Counted from the stretch's first letter, positions 1 through 8,264 are shown. The stretch: DNA of 58,091 bases from Hyphococcus sp. (GCA_028289605.1 JANQON010000015.1:1-58091), one strand, 5' to 3'. Notes: generated by a model from the sequence alone, not told the origin. Numbers and translations: made by a program.

Positions 1-32
1 GGTCGCAAGTTCGAATCTTGCCGCCCCGACCA
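1..32 (+). tRNA. tRNA-Pro, 3' part only
   Basis: The window opens inside a tRNA gene. The T arm (GCAAG, TTCGAAT loop, CTTGC), the 3' acceptor strand CGCCCCG, discriminator A and an encoded CCA are present. The 5' strand would have to be CGGGGCG, which is typical of bacterial tRNA-Pro. The anticodon lies outside the window, so the Pro identity is inferred from the acceptor and T arm. Confidence 0.75.
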
Positions 33-79
33 ATTTCTCCTATGCGGATGCGAGGACCGAACGGAAACGGAAAAGCCCC

Positions 80-388
80 ATGTTTGCGCGTATTTTCAGG
101 CCGGCCAAAACGGCCATGCAATCCGGCAAGGCCAACACCCGCGACTGGGTGCTGGAATTTGAGGCCGAAGCCGCCAGACGGATCGACCCGGTGATGGGCT
201 GGACCAGCGTTGACGAAACCGCGCCCGGCCAGGTGCGCCTGAGTTTTGAAACCCAGGACGAAGCGGTCGCCTATGCGGAAAAGCACGCCATCCCCTATCG
301 CGTCGAAGAAGAGCACGCGCCCTCTATTCGCCCGAAGGCTTACGCCGACAATTTTGCATTTCACCGCCGCAAGCCTTGGACGCATTAA
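80..388 (+). CDS. NADH dehydrogenase (complex I) accessory subunit, NDUFS4-like (ETC complex I subunit)
   Basis: This 102-residue soluble protein matches the alphaproteobacterial ETC complex I subunit family, the bacterial counterpart of mitochondrial NDUFS4 (18 kDa). The N-terminal MFARIFRPAKTAMQSG, the central DPVMGWTS and the C-terminal PKAYADNFAF...RKPW are the family's conserved stretches, and the length is normal for the family. It is an accessory subunit at the peripheral arm of NADH:ubiquinone oxidoreductase and has no catalytic role of its own. The gene stands alone between tRNA genes, away from any nuo operon, as is common in this class. Start ATG at 80; no strong Shine-Dalgarno sequence is seen. 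The family is a useful taxonomic marker for Alphaproteobacteria. Confidence 0.9.
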   Translation: MFARIFRPAKTAMQSGKANTRDWVLEFEAEAARRIDPVMGWTSVDETAPGQVRLSFETQDEAVAYAEKHAIPYRVEEEHAPSIRPKAYADNFAFHRRKPWTH

Positions 389-498
389 TTGTGCGTTGCG
401 CTGACGAAAAAAGCATCAAGGGCGGATAGGGAATTTCGACTATTGGCCGACTAGAATGCGGAAACTCAGATCGTCAGCGCAACGGCGTTCGTAAAACC

Positions 499-575
499 GG
501 CCCCGTAGCTCAACCGGATAGAGCACCGGCCTTCTAAGCCGATGGTTGCAGGTTCGAGTCCTGCCGGGGTCGCCA
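499..575 (+). tRNA. tRNA-Arg(UCU)
   Basis: A 77-nt cloverleaf with acceptor GGCCCCG/CGGGGTC (one G-U pair), D stem GCTC/GAGC, anticodon loop CTTCTAA (anticodon TCT, reads AGA), T arm GCAGG/CCTGC, discriminator G and encoded CCA. The top pair of the anticodon stem (27-43) is a C-A mismatch. It shares almost its whole body with the tRNA-Arg at 698. Confidence 0.95.
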
Positions 576-697
576 TCTCGTCACTCGTGAAGACCGTCTC
601 GGGATTGTTCTGTCGCAGGAGTAACTCGGCCGCCGGCGTTGGCCGGACGGGATTTTGTCCTCGATCAGACAACTGAAAATCGCTATTGAGAGGGGAC

Positions 698-774
698 GGC
701 TCCGTAGCTCAACTGGATAGAGCATCGGCCTTCGAAGCCGAGGGTTGCAGGTTCGAGTCCTGCCGGGGTCGCCA
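698..774 (+). tRNA. tRNA-Arg(UCG)
   Basis: A 77-nt cloverleaf with acceptor GGCTCCG/CGGGGTC, anticodon loop CTTCGAA (anticodon TCG, reads CGA), T arm identical to the tRNA at 499, and encoded CCA. It differs from the upstream tRNA-Arg(UCU) at only a handful of positions, one of them the third anticodon base. Here pair 27-43 is a proper T-A. In most bacteria CGA is read by inosine-bearing ACG tRNA, so a dedicated UCG species is less usual. Confidence 0.93.
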
Positions 775-849
775 TCATTTATTACTTGGAGTTCGTGGAG
801 GCCGCGGGAGGCTTACGCCTCAGGTCCTGCGGCAATGGTCTGTCGAAGC

Positions 850-1161
850 CTAATTCAGCTCCGGCAACGCCTCCGTCGCAACATCCGATGTGGGCGCGGC
901 AAGCTCTAGAACGACGTTCACGTCGCCGCCTCCGGGCGCAATCCGAAACCGTTGCGCCTTGAATCCGGCCTTTGCGACGGTGATTTCGCGCATTCCGTCG
1001 AGTTTCACCGTGCAGGGCGTGTCGCAGTCGCCGTAGCCCTCGACTTGCACCTGCGCGCCGGTCGGGGTCGACTTTATGGTGCGCGTCTCCCCGCCGGTCG
1101 CCAGGCACCCTGAGCCTGCTAGCGCCAAAACGCCGATTGTTGTTGCCGATAACCGCCCCAT
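850..1161 (-). CDS. small PEGA-like lipoprotein
   Basis: A short secreted protein of about 103 residues. The N-terminus is a lipoprotein signal peptide ending in the lipobox LAGSGC. The rest resembles a single PEGA-type beta domain: the pattern STPTGAQVQVEGYGDCDTPCTVKL followed in part by REITVAKAGFKAQRF is the usual surface or periplasmic PEGA layout. Two cysteines in the loop could form a disulfide. ATG at 1161 has a GAGG about ten bases upstream and is preferred over the TTG at 1167. The gene begins 13 bp after the stop of the cystathionine lyase gene, so the two are probably cotranscribed. Its substrate or partner is unknown. Confidence 0.7.
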   Translation of the reverse strand: MGRLSATTIGVLALAGSGCLATGGETRTIKSTPTGAQVQVEGYGDCDTPCTVKLDGMREITVAKAGFKAQRFRIAPGGGDVNVVLELAAPTSDVATEALPELN

Positions 1162-1174
1162 TGGCAAAACCTCA

Positions 1175-2335
1175 CTATTGCGCCTGCATCATCGCCGCAA
1201 AGGCATTGTCGATATCCGCTTTCATGTCGTCAATATCTTCAAGACCCGCGTGGAAGCGGATAACGGGGCCGTCCTCGGTCCATGGCGACGCGGTGCGATG
1301 GCGTTCCGGGTGGACGTGCACCGCGAGGCTTTCAAAGCCGCCCCATGAAAATCCGATTCCGAACAGCCTCAGCGCATTGAAAAACGCCTTCAGCGCATTC
1401 AACTCAATCGGTTTCAAGACCGCGCTGAAAAGGCCCGATGAGCCGGAAAAATCCCGTTTCCAAATCGGATGGCCCGGACAGCCCTTGATCGCCGGATGAA
1501 TCACTCGCGCCACTTCGCTGCGTTTCGCGAGCCACTTCGCCAGGTCGAGCGCGTTTTCCTGATGGCGTTCGAGCCGAGCAGACAAGGTGCGCATGCCGCG
1601 CAGCGCCAGGAAAGCGTCATCGGCCGATACGTTCGACCCGAGCTGCAATAACGCCATATATATTTTCCGCGACGCTTCTTCATGTGCGGAAGTGATCGTT
1701 CCCACAAGGCAGTCGGCATGCCCGACAATGTATTTCGTCGCGGCCTGAACGCTGACATCGGCGCCGAGCGCGATCGGTTTTGAAAAATAGCCGGCGGCCC
1801 ATGTATTGTCTGCGATGAGAACAGCATCTCCGCCATGCGCGATTTCAGCGAGCGCCGGCAAATCCTGAACGTCAAAGGTCAATGACCCAGGCGATTCTGC
1901 AAAAATCACTGTCGTTTCGGGACGCATCAGCGCCGCGATGTCTTCTTTGTCCGCAGTCGGATTATAAAACGTGGTCTCAACGCCGAAGCGTTTGAGGAAT
2001 CGCTCGCAGAATTTTCGCGTGGGATCATAAACGGTGTCCGCGACAAGGATATGATCGCCGGTCTCGACAAAGGCCAGGATTGACATGTTGCAGGCGGCGA
2101 GACCGGATGGGGCGAGACGCGTATCGAATCCGCCTTCGAGCACCGTGACAGCTTCTTCAAGCGCCCGGTGACTCGACGTGCCGAGCCGGCCGTAATTGAT
2201 AGACCGTGCGCCTTCGAGATAATCGTCATACGTGGGAAAGAGAATGGTGGAGGCGCGCTCCACCGGGGTATTCACAGGGTGAGCGCTGCGTTTGTGCGGG
2301 CGTCCGGCTGCGATTAGTTTTGTATTGTCTTTCAT
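1175..2335 (-). CDS. metC: cystathionine beta-lyase (PLP-dependent, Cys/Met metabolism family)
   Basis: A 386-residue cytoplasmic enzyme of the Cys/Met-metabolism PLP family (fold type I). It should cleave cystathionine to homocysteine, pyruvate and ammonia. The PLP-binding lysine is Lys201 in the motif SVQAATKYIVGHAD. The phosphate-binding SGLAACN (about 77-83) and the N-terminal INYGRLGTSSHRALEEAV, which contributes the active-site Tyr/Arg to the partner subunit, are present. Start ATG at 2335 (MKDNTK) is preferred, because the sequence upstream of it does not look like family sequence. Neighbouring sulfurtransferase and cysteine synthase genes on the same strand support a sulfur amino-acid role. 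Related family members (gamma-lyase, gamma-synthase) cannot be fully excluded. Confidence 0.88.
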   Translation of the reverse strand: MKDNTKLIAAGRPHKRSAHPVNTPVERASTILFPTYDDYLEGARSINYGRLGTSSHRALEEAVTVLEGGFDTRLAPSGLAACNMSILAFVETGDHILVADTVYDPTRKFCERFLKRFGVETTFYNPTADKEDIAALMRPETTVIFAESPGSLTFDVQDLPALAEIAHGGDAVLIADNTWAAGYFSKPIALGADVSVQAATKYIVGHADCLVGTITSAHEEASRKIYMALLQLGSNVSADDAFLALRGMRTLSARLERHQENALDLAKWLAKRSEVARVIHPAIKGCPGHPIWKRDFSGSSGLFSAVLKPIELNALKAFFNALRLFGIGFSWGGFESLAVHVHPERHRTASPWTEDGPVIRFHAGLEDIDDMKADIDNAFAAMMQAQ

Positions 2336-2419
2336 GGTTCTAGCTCGCGGTCCACAGCGACCATGACAATCACGGCTCGCCAGCTTTTGCAACTGTGCGG
2401 CCCCACGGGTCTCTGTGTG

Positions 2420-2977
2420 TTAATCCATCAGCTCCACAACGCCGTCTTTTCGGTCGTAAACGCGAAAGCCCATTTTCTGATACAGCGGAAGCGCGCCGGG
2501 GTGATCCAGCGAACACGTTTCAAGCCGCAACGCCTGGGGAGAGAGCGTCCAGGCGAGATCGATTATGTTGGTCAAAAAGAAGCGGCCAAGCCCTCGGCCG
2601 ATGAAATCAGGGGACAGGCCGAAAAACTTCAATTCGGCGTAGTCAGGGTCGCGATTGTCCAGTTCTGCGAATCCTGCGGGCGCGCCGTCAGCGTAAAGCA
2701 CATAGACGTATACGGACGGGTCCTGAATGATCGCCATGAGGTCTGCATCATTCAGGCGGCGGCGGCTCACCCATTTCCATTGATCTCCGACCAGCCGGTA
2801 GAGGTAGCGATAAAAATGCACTGGCGGATTTTCCGCCCTCATGATGGCTGTTTTTCCCGCGGGCCGAAGCGGCGTCGGCAGGACCGGGCGGGCAGTCTGT
2901 TCCAGATAGGTGATCGTAACGGAGACGCGCTCGCCGCTATTGTGATTTGACGACGACTGGATACGCGACTCGGTCAT
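2420..2977 (-). CDS. GNAT-family N-acetyltransferase
   Basis: A 185-residue GCN5-related acetyltransferase that would transfer an acetyl group from acetyl-CoA to an unidentified amine. The acetyl-CoA loop is FIGRGLGRFFL (R/Q-x-x-G-x-G/A class), preceded by the beta-4 strand YAELKFFGLSP. The C-terminal GALPLYQKMGFRVY is the usual closing motif. Start ATG at 2977 overlaps the end of the sulfurtransferase gene by 41 bp, which suggests translational coupling. No other ATG fits before the domain. The first 30 residues look unconserved, so the true start is uncertain. The substrate cannot be read from sequence. Confidence 0.8.
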   Translation of the reverse strand: MTESRIQSSSNHNSGERVSVTITYLEQTARPVLPTPLRPAGKTAIMRAENPPVHFYRYLYRLVGDQWKWVSRRRLNDADLMAIIQDPSVYVYVLYADGAPAGFAELDNRDPDYAELKFFGLSPDFIGRGLGRFFLTNIIDLAWTLSPQALRLETCSLDHPGALPLYQKMGFRVYDRKDGVVELMD

Positions 2978-3791
2978 GTGTCTCCTTGCCCCATTCGGCC
3001 CAGGACCCGTCATAAACGCTCCAACGCTGGCGGCCAAGCGCTTCCGCGGCGAGGGCAATGGACGCGGCCGTGACCCCTGAACCGCAGGTCGCTATGAGGG
3101 GCTGGTCCGGATCCACGCCGGCGGCGATGAACAATGCGCGCAACGCCTCCGCCGTCTTCATGGCGCCGTCTGCAGTCACCAAACTCGCCTGAGGCAGGTT
3201 TTTGGCCCCCGGCATGGCGCCGGCGACAAGCCCGGGCCGCGGCTCCGCGGCGGCGCCGGAAAACCGGTCAGGCGGTCGCGCATCCACAATCGCTGGTCCT
3301 GATCGTGTGGCGGCCGCCCGAATGTCCTCATGGGTTGATACCGCATCCGGATCCGGCGCAGCGCGGTAATCCGTAGGGAGAACATCCGGCGGGACATCTG
3401 TTACGTCGCCGCCGGCGTCGATCCAGCCCTTCAGGCCGCCGTCGAGAACGGCTACGTTTCGGTGCCCCATGGCGCGAAACGTCCACCAGACGCGCGGCGC
3501 GGAGAATATGCCGGCGTCGTCATAAACGACGACCGGATCAGCGTTGCTGATCCCCATCTCACCGACCGCTTTTTCGAAGTCCGCCGCAGAAGGCAACATA
3601 TGCGGAAGATCGGTTTCGCGATCCGCAATCTCATCAATATCGAAAAAAACGGCGCCTTCAATGTGTCGTTGTGCGTAATCCAGTTTCGCCGGCGGTTGGC
3701 CGGGCATGCGCCAAGACGCATCGATGATCTTGACGCAGCCGAAACTACTGCGAAGCCATTCGGGCGAGACGAGGGGGCGTTCTTCAAGCAT
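2937..3791 (-). CDS. sseA: 3-mercaptopyruvate sulfurtransferase (tandem rhodanese)
   Basis: A 284-residue protein with two rhodanese domains (about 8-130 and 150-280). The N-terminal domain is structural. The catalytic C-terminal domain carries the active-site loop CGSGVTA with Cys236, and this loop type marks mercaptopyruvate rather than thiosulfate sulfurtransferases. The family motifs YAQRHIEGAVFFDID, VVVYDDAGIFSAPR and VLDGGLKGW are all present. It moves sulfur from 3-mercaptopyruvate to thiol acceptors or cyanide in cysteine catabolism. It lies 28 bp after the cysteine synthase gene on the same strand and overlaps the following GNAT gene, so cysK-sseA-GNAT is probably one transcript. Confidence 0.92.
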   Translation of the reverse strand: MLEERPLVSPEWLRSSFGCVKIIDASWRMPGQPPAKLDYAQRHIEGAVFFDIDEIADRETDLPHMLPSAADFEKAVGEMGISNADPVVVYDDAGIFSAPRVWWTFRAMGHRNVAVLDGGLKGWIDAGGDVTDVPPDVLPTDYRAAPDPDAVSTHEDIRAAATRSGPAIVDARPPDRFSGAAAEPRPGLVAGAMPGAKNLPQASLVTADGAMKTAEALRALFIAAGVDPDQPLIATCGSGVTAASIALAAEALGRQRWSVYDGSWAEWGKETHDRVAYPVVVKSQ

Positions 3792-3819
3792 AGGCGCAGG
3801 CTGGCAGCACTCCTGCCGG

Positions 3820-4821
3820 TTACTCCATCCAGGGCGGCGTCGGCAAGTCTTTGGAGCGCAGGAACGCGGGATTGAATAGTTTTGATGCGTATCGATTGCC
3901 GTAGTCGCAAAGGATCGTCACAATCGTATGTCCCGGGCCCAGCTGTTTCGCAAGACGCATGGCCCCTGCGACATTAACGCCCGACGACCCGCCCAGACAC
4001 AGTCCTTCCTCGACCGTCAGGCGGAAAACAATATCCAGCATTTCCGTGTCCGGAATGCGAAATGCGTCGTCAATGTCGGCGCCTTCCAAATTGGCGGTGA
4101 CGCGCCCCTGTCCGATCCCTTCGGTGATGGAGTCGCCGACCGTTTCGAGTTCGCCGGTCTTGATCCATTGAAATATTTTCGAGCCGCCAGGATCGGCGAC
4201 AGCGCTCACGATCGATTTGTTGCGCTCTTTCAGCGCCGCAGTGACGCCGGCGATGGTGCCGCCCGTGCCGACGGCGCAGATAAACCCGTCGACCGCTCCG
4301 TCGGTTTGTTTCCAGATTTCCGGACCGGTCGTTTGGATATGAAAGTCGCGGTTCGCGGTATTGTCGAATTGATTGGCCCAAACAGCGCTGCCGGGGTTTT
4401 TCTCGTTGAGGTCTTCAGCGAGCCGCCGCGAAAAGTGGATGTAATTTCCGGGGTCGGCGTAAGGGACAGCGTCGACTTCTACGAGTTCGGCGCCCAACAT
4501 TCGAATCGCTGTCTTTTTCTCCTCGCTTTGAGTGCGTGGAATGACGATTTTGACGTCGTAGCCAAGCATCTTTCCGACCATGGCGAGGCCGATTCCAGTG
4601 TTTCCCGCCGTGCCTTCGACGATCGTGCCGCCAGGCTGAAGGACGCCTTTTTTCTCTGCGTCGCGAATAATGCCGAGAGCGGCCCGGTCTTTCACCGATT
4701 GCCCGGGATTGAGGAATTCCGCTTTGCCGAGGATCGTGCAGCCGGTCTCTTCGGATGCGCGCTTCAGACGGATCAGAGGCGTGCCGCCAATGAGATCTAT
4801 GGCGCTGTCGGAATAGGTCAC
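3820..4821 (-). CDS. cysK: cysteine synthase A family (O-acetylserine sulfhydrylase)
   Basis: A 333-residue PLP enzyme of fold type II that makes cysteine from O-acetylserine and sulfide. PLP Lys44 lies in PGQSVKDRAA, the substrate loop is EGTAGNTGIG (about 69-78), and the PLP-phosphate loop is AVGTGGTIAG. The late motif GGSSGVNVAGAM is also present. The loop sequence TAGNTG (rather than TSGNTG) is found in some CysK-like paralogues and cystathionine beta-synthase-like members, so the sulfide specificity is inferred. The start is a GTG at 4821 with a strong AGGAGG upstream. It is the first gene of the probable operon with sseA and the GNAT gene. Confidence 0.88.
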   Translation of the reverse strand: MTYSDSAIDLIGGTPLIRLKRASEETGCTILGKAEFLNPGQSVKDRAALGIIRDAEKKGVLQPGGTIVEGTAGNTGIGLAMVGKMLGYDVKIVIPRTQSEEKKTAIRMLGAELVEVDAVPYADPGNYIHFSRRLAEDLNEKNPGSAVWANQFDNTANRDFHIQTTGPEIWKQTDGAVDGFICAVGTGGTIAGVTAALKERNKSIVSAVADPGGSKIFQWIKTGELETVGDSITEGIGQGRVTANLEGADIDDAFRIPDTEMLDIVFRLTVEEGLCLGGSSGVNVAGAMRLAKQLGPGHTIVTILCDYGNRYASKLFNPAFLRSKDLPTPPWME

Positions 4822-5021
4822 CTGGTCTGTCCTCCTGCGGGCGAAAGAATCGGCGTCGCCGCTTCCCGCATCGACGCCCGGCGTCGGTTGCGGAAAGCAG
4901 ACGCCTACCTAGCGCGATCAGAAGGACTTTTCAGGTCAAAAACATGCGATCACGGCCCATAATTTCTAATCGATCATGCAGGCAAATTGCCCGCGCAGTC
5001 GACGGCGTTCCCCAACAACAT

Positions 5022-5052
5022 GGCCCCGGCAAGCGCAACGCTCGCCGGGGCC
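5022..5052 (-). terminator. strong hairpin downstream of amtB
   Basis: GGCCCCGGC pairs with GCCGGGGCC, and the stem continues inside as AGCG/CGCT around a short loop. It lies 26 bp past the ammonium transporter stop. No clear T run follows on either strand, so it is terminator-like rather than a textbook intrinsic terminator. Confidence 0.5.
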
Positions 5053-5078
5053 AGGCTCTTACCCGTGTTGCAGCGCCC

Positions 5079-6419
5079 TTACTCGGCCGGACGCAGTGCG
5101 CCGCCGCCGTTGAAATCCGGCCAGGCAGGCGCGCCGACCTCAGAGTCGTCCAAGCCTTTTTCCTCATCGTCGGCGCTGGCGCGTATGCCGATAACGATCT
5201 TGAGGAAGAACCAGATGACTAGGCTGGCGGAGAATACGAACACGCCGTTCGCCGCAATCCCGATCGCTTGACCCAGGAAGCTGGCGTCGGAATTGGTCAC
5301 CGGTACGACGATCGTTCCCCAGATGCCGCAAAAGAGGTGCGCAGGGATTGCGCCGACGACATCGTCTATCCGCAGCGCCTCAAGCATCGGCATGGTGACG
5401 AAGATGATGACGCCGCCGACGGAGCCGATCAACGCCGCCTGCCAGACGGCGGGGGTGAGGGGCTCAGCGGTGATCGCCACAAGGCCGCCGATGGCGCCGT
5501 TGAGCGCCATTGAAAGATCGATCTTGCGTTTGAGCAGCGTGCACAGAACAACAACGGTTATGACGCCCATGGCGGCGGCCATGTTGGTATTGACGAAAAT
5601 GTTCGACACCGAGATTGCGTCGTCGAGCGAACCGAGCGCCAGCTGTGAACCGCCGTTGAAACCGAACCAGCCAAGCCAGAGAATGAATACGCCAAGCGTC
5701 GCCAGCGGAAGGCTGGAGCCGCGAAGTTGATTGATTTTGCCGTCGGGACCGTACTTGCCGCGGCGCGGCCCGAGCGCAATGGCGCCGGCGAGCGCTGCCC
5801 ATCCGCCGGTTGCGTGGACCAGCGTTGAACCGGCGAAATCAGAAAACCCGTATCGCGCGTCGAGCCAGCCGCCGCCCCATTCCCAGGACGCCTGAATGGG
5901 ATAGATCAGGCCGGTCAGGAGTGCGGTGAAGATAAAGAACGGCCACAACCGAACGCGTTCGGCGACCGTTCCCGACACGATGGACGCAGCCGTCGCTACA
6001 AACACCATCTGAAAAAACCAGTCCGAAGCAGCCGAATACCCTGTCTCAAGCGCGGTGGAATCGTCCGCCGACCACATTTTCAACGTGCCGATCCAGCCGC
6101 CTTCCTCAACGCCATAGATGATGTTGTAGCCAATAAGCCAAACCATCACGGTGGCAATTGAGAAGAGGGTAATATTCTTCAGGCAAATCGTGGCGGCGTT
6201 TTTGGAACGCACAAGACCGGCTTCCAGCATGCAAAAGCCGGCGGCCATGAACATGACAACCATGCCCATAATCAGGAAAAGCATGGTGTTAAACACAAAC
6301 GTCGTATCGGGCGCCGGGCTCGTTGTCGCCGCCGCCGCGTCCTGGGCGAAAGCCGTTCCCGCCACCGCCGCGCCCGCCGTCAACAAAGCTAGAAAGCCGT
6401 TTGTTATTCTTTGTCTCAT
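5079..6419 (-). CDS. amtB: ammonium transporter
   Basis: A 446-residue Amt/Rh-family channel with a cleavable signal peptide (cut near GTAFA-Q) and about eleven membrane helices. The family signature DFAGSTLVHATGG includes the first pore histidine, and AHLFCGIWGT contains the second, so the twin-His pore is intact. The N-terminal region ends FMAAGFCMLEAGLVRSKN, which is highly conserved. The cytoplasmic tail is short and acidic (ADDEEKGLDDSEVG). ATG at 6419 has a GAGGGG upstream and is preferred over the ATG at 6440. No glnK gene adjoins it, although amtB is usually paired with a PII gene. A 299-bp AT-rich region upstream probably holds its promoter. Confidence 0.95.
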   Translation of the reverse strand: MRQRITNGFLALLTAGAAVAGTAFAQDAAAATTSPAPDTTFVFNTMLFLIMGMVVMFMAAGFCMLEAGLVRSKNAATICLKNITLFSIATVMVWLIGYNIIYGVEEGGWIGTLKMWSADDSTALETGYSAASDWFFQMVFVATAASIVSGTVAERVRLWPFFIFTALLTGLIYPIQASWEWGGGWLDARYGFSDFAGSTLVHATGGWAALAGAIALGPRRGKYGPDGKINQLRGSSLPLATLGVFILWLGWFGFNGGSQLALGSLDDAISVSNIFVNTNMAAAMGVITVVVLCTLLKRKIDLSMALNGAIGGLVAITAEPLTPAVWQAALIGSVGGVIIFVTMPMLEALRIDDVVGAIPAHLFCGIWGTIVVPVTNSDASFLGQAIGIAANGVFVFSASLVIWFFLKIVIGIRASADDEEKGLDDSEVGAPAWPDFNGGGALRPAE

Positions 6420-6519
6420 AGACCCCTCGTTCAGCTGCAACCGCGGCGCTCAATGTCCGCGGCTCATTTATTTTTGTCCGTCGCCGGATGAAGTCAGCGG
6501 AACGATGACAAGTTTTTTC

Positions 6520-6553
6520 TTGCAACGCAACATAGAAATAATTTTTGTTGCAA
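6520..6553. promoter_or_regulatory. inverted repeat in the amtB upstream region
   Basis: TTGCAAC (6520-6526) and GTTGCAA (6547-6553) form a perfect 7-bp inverted repeat in the AT-rich 299-bp gap between amtB (minus) and the divergent small membrane protein gene (plus). It could be an operator for either gene. No sigma-54 site was found by eye. Confidence 0.3.
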
Positions 6554-6718
6554 TATCCCGCTACAGAAGTAATTATGTACAGCGGAAACGGCATACATAT
6601 TCCACAAAGACGCGATATTATGTCAATTTTGGGGTAAGGAGATGCTGCGCTTGCGCTGTTTCGGCGCCCGGCGACCGCCGGCTGAGAGCGCGGCTCCAGG
6701 CAATGGCTGAGGGGGCCA

Positions 6719-7012
6719 ATGGACGAACAACAAGTCGCTGCGCTGCTGGTGAACGACGTGCAGACGCATTTCGCATGGTTTCAGTTCGCCGTCATCTTCA
6801 TCGCGCTTGCGTTGATACTGGTGTCGGTCGCGCTCGCCAGCCGCGCCTATGCGGCGCTCAGCGAGGCGCGCATTCTGTTCTATCGCGCAAGCGAGCGCGA
6901 CGATGGGGCTGTCGGCGCACGGCTGTCAGGGCGGGTCGCCACCTCTGAAACCATTAACGCCGCATCCCGGGCGCGAAAAGTCCGTACACGTCGGGGACGA
7001 ACGATTCCGTGA
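6719..7012 (+). CDS. small single-pass membrane protein, unknown function
   Basis: A 97-residue protein that is not recognised as a named family. A single hydrophobic helix spans about residues 19-45 (FQFAVIFIALALILVSVALA). A basic C-terminal tail ends in RARKVRTRRGR, which by the positive-inside rule puts the C-terminus in the cytoplasm. The stop TGA overlaps the GTG start of the next gene (GTGA), so the two genes are translationally coupled and the products may interact. The region just upstream of the ATG is GAGGGGGCC, a good ribosome-binding site. Confidence 0.65.
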   Translation: MDEQQVAALLVNDVQTHFAWFQFAVIFIALALILVSVALASRAYAALSEARILFYRASERDDGAVGARLSGRVATSETINAASRARKVRTRRGRTIP

Positions 7013-8253
7013 ATGAGTCTCCGCATCCGCCGCGCATATCTTACTGCGGCGATCAGCGATCGGGCGGGGCGCTGGCGTTTGACGCTTTGAAAATACTTAT
7101 GGCCGCTGACAGCAGTTCGCGCGGAACGGCATTCGACTGGGCTGAAGCCGCGCCAGCGCCATGCGACACCGACGCTATGGCGATGCTCGCGCTGTCCGAA
7201 AAGAAAAGCGATTTCGCATTGCTTCCCTTCATCCAGGACAATGGCGCCTATGATGAATTGGCGTTGCATGATCTCAACAGTTTGTTCGACATCGTCGCGA
7301 CAGGCATTATCAACATCACAGAAGACTATTGCCTCGTGGCGCGAAAAGACGACGTCGCCGCGGTGCGCTATCAAAGAGCAGGGGCCACGCCTCCGATCCG
7401 CGCCGTATTTACAACGCAGCGCGGCGAAAAAGCTTGCCGGTCCGCCCTCGAGGGCCTGGCGGCGAACGGCGCTTCGGTGTCGTTGGTGACATCCTCCCAT
7501 GCAGCCGGTGCTGCGACTGTCGCGATTGACCGGTCTCGTTCCCCAAATAATGCGATCGGCGACCTTCATGCGGCCATCATGCCCAAGCACCTGGTTGCCC
7601 AGAATTCTCGCTATGAGATCCTGCGCGATAACCTAACCGAGCGACGTTGCCGACGTTTCCTGCTGGTTCTGCAACGCGCCGCGGACAAGTCAGTCTATTT
7701 CGATAAATACAGAACCACTGACGCGCGAACGCGATACTTTTATCGACGTATGAAGCGTCTGCGCGCGGAGAGCCATCATCCACAGGGACTGGGCGTTATC
7801 CTTCGGTTTAAACGCAGCGCCGCCGCCGCCGCAACGAGCGACGTGGAAGCGTTCTTGCGCCGCTATGGCGTTCGCTATGCGGTGTTTGACTTGCCGAACC
7901 GCGACAACACCGGCGCCCCGGCGCCGCGAATTCTTGATATTGAATTTGACGCGCGGGACTTCTCCTATAATCCCGCCCGCCGGCTTCGCGGATCCGTCGC
8001 CAACGGCGCATTGAAGCGCGCTTTCGCCAGATGGAAAGACCGCGGCGTACAGGTTGTCGGCGCTATGCCGCTCGACCAATTCCGAATGCGTAGACCCCGG
8101 CAGCGACGATGGTGGTGGGAAGGCGCAGCTTCGGTCGCCGGCGACGCGGTCGACACGTTGTTCATCCGGCTATCACGATTGTTGTTCGGCGCGCTTGCGA
8201 TCACGCTTTTCGCGGCGCTTGTCGTCGGCGGCGTTTGGTTCTTCGCAGTCTAG
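7009..8253 (+). CDS. membrane-anchored, degenerate prephenate-dehydratase-like (PDT + ACT) protein
   Basis: A 414-residue protein. By its pattern of secondary structure and motifs it reads as a diverged PheA. An N-terminal SYCGDQRSGGALAFDA replaces the usual GPxGTFSxxA. DFALLPFIQDNGAYDE matches the G-V-V-P-I-E-N-S strand-loop. NITEDYCLVAR matches the I-x-x-E-x-x-L-x-I region. A second lobe ends DNLTERRCRRFLLV, where the family has D-x-x-x-N-x-TRF. The catalytic Thr of TRF is Arg here, so dehydratase activity is unlikely. Residues about 260-360 resemble the ACT regulatory domain and end VQVVGAMPLDQF, like VKVLGSYP. A C-terminal helix (about 392-412) then anchors it in the membrane. It starts at GTG 7009, coupled to the preceding small membrane protein. 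The fold assignment is inference from pattern matching. Confidence 0.6.
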   Translation: MNESPHPPRISYCGDQRSGGALAFDALKILMAADSSSRGTAFDWAEAAPAPCDTDAMAMLALSEKKSDFALLPFIQDNGAYDELALHDLNSLFDIVATGIINITEDYCLVARKDDVAAVRYQRAGATPPIRAVFTTQRGEKACRSALEGLAANGASVSLVTSSHAAGAATVAIDRSRSPNNAIGDLHAAIMPKHLVAQNSRYEILRDNLTERRCRRFLLVLQRAADKSVYFDKYRTTDARTRYFYRRMKRLRAESHHPQGLGVILRFKRSAAAAATSDVEAFLRRYGVRYAVFDLPNRDNTGAPAPRILDIEFDARDFSYNPARRLRGSVANGALKRAFARWKDRGVQVVGAMPLDQFRMRRPRQRRWWWEGAASVAGDAVDTLFIRLSRLLFGALAITLFAALVVGGVWFFAV

Positions 8254-8264
8254 GTGAGGGCGCG

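Noticed and set aside
466-725. Open frames on the minus strand across the tRNA-Arg genes
   Set aside because: They are readings of tRNA sequence and its flank (for example TPAGLEPATIGLEGRCSIRL), not proteins.
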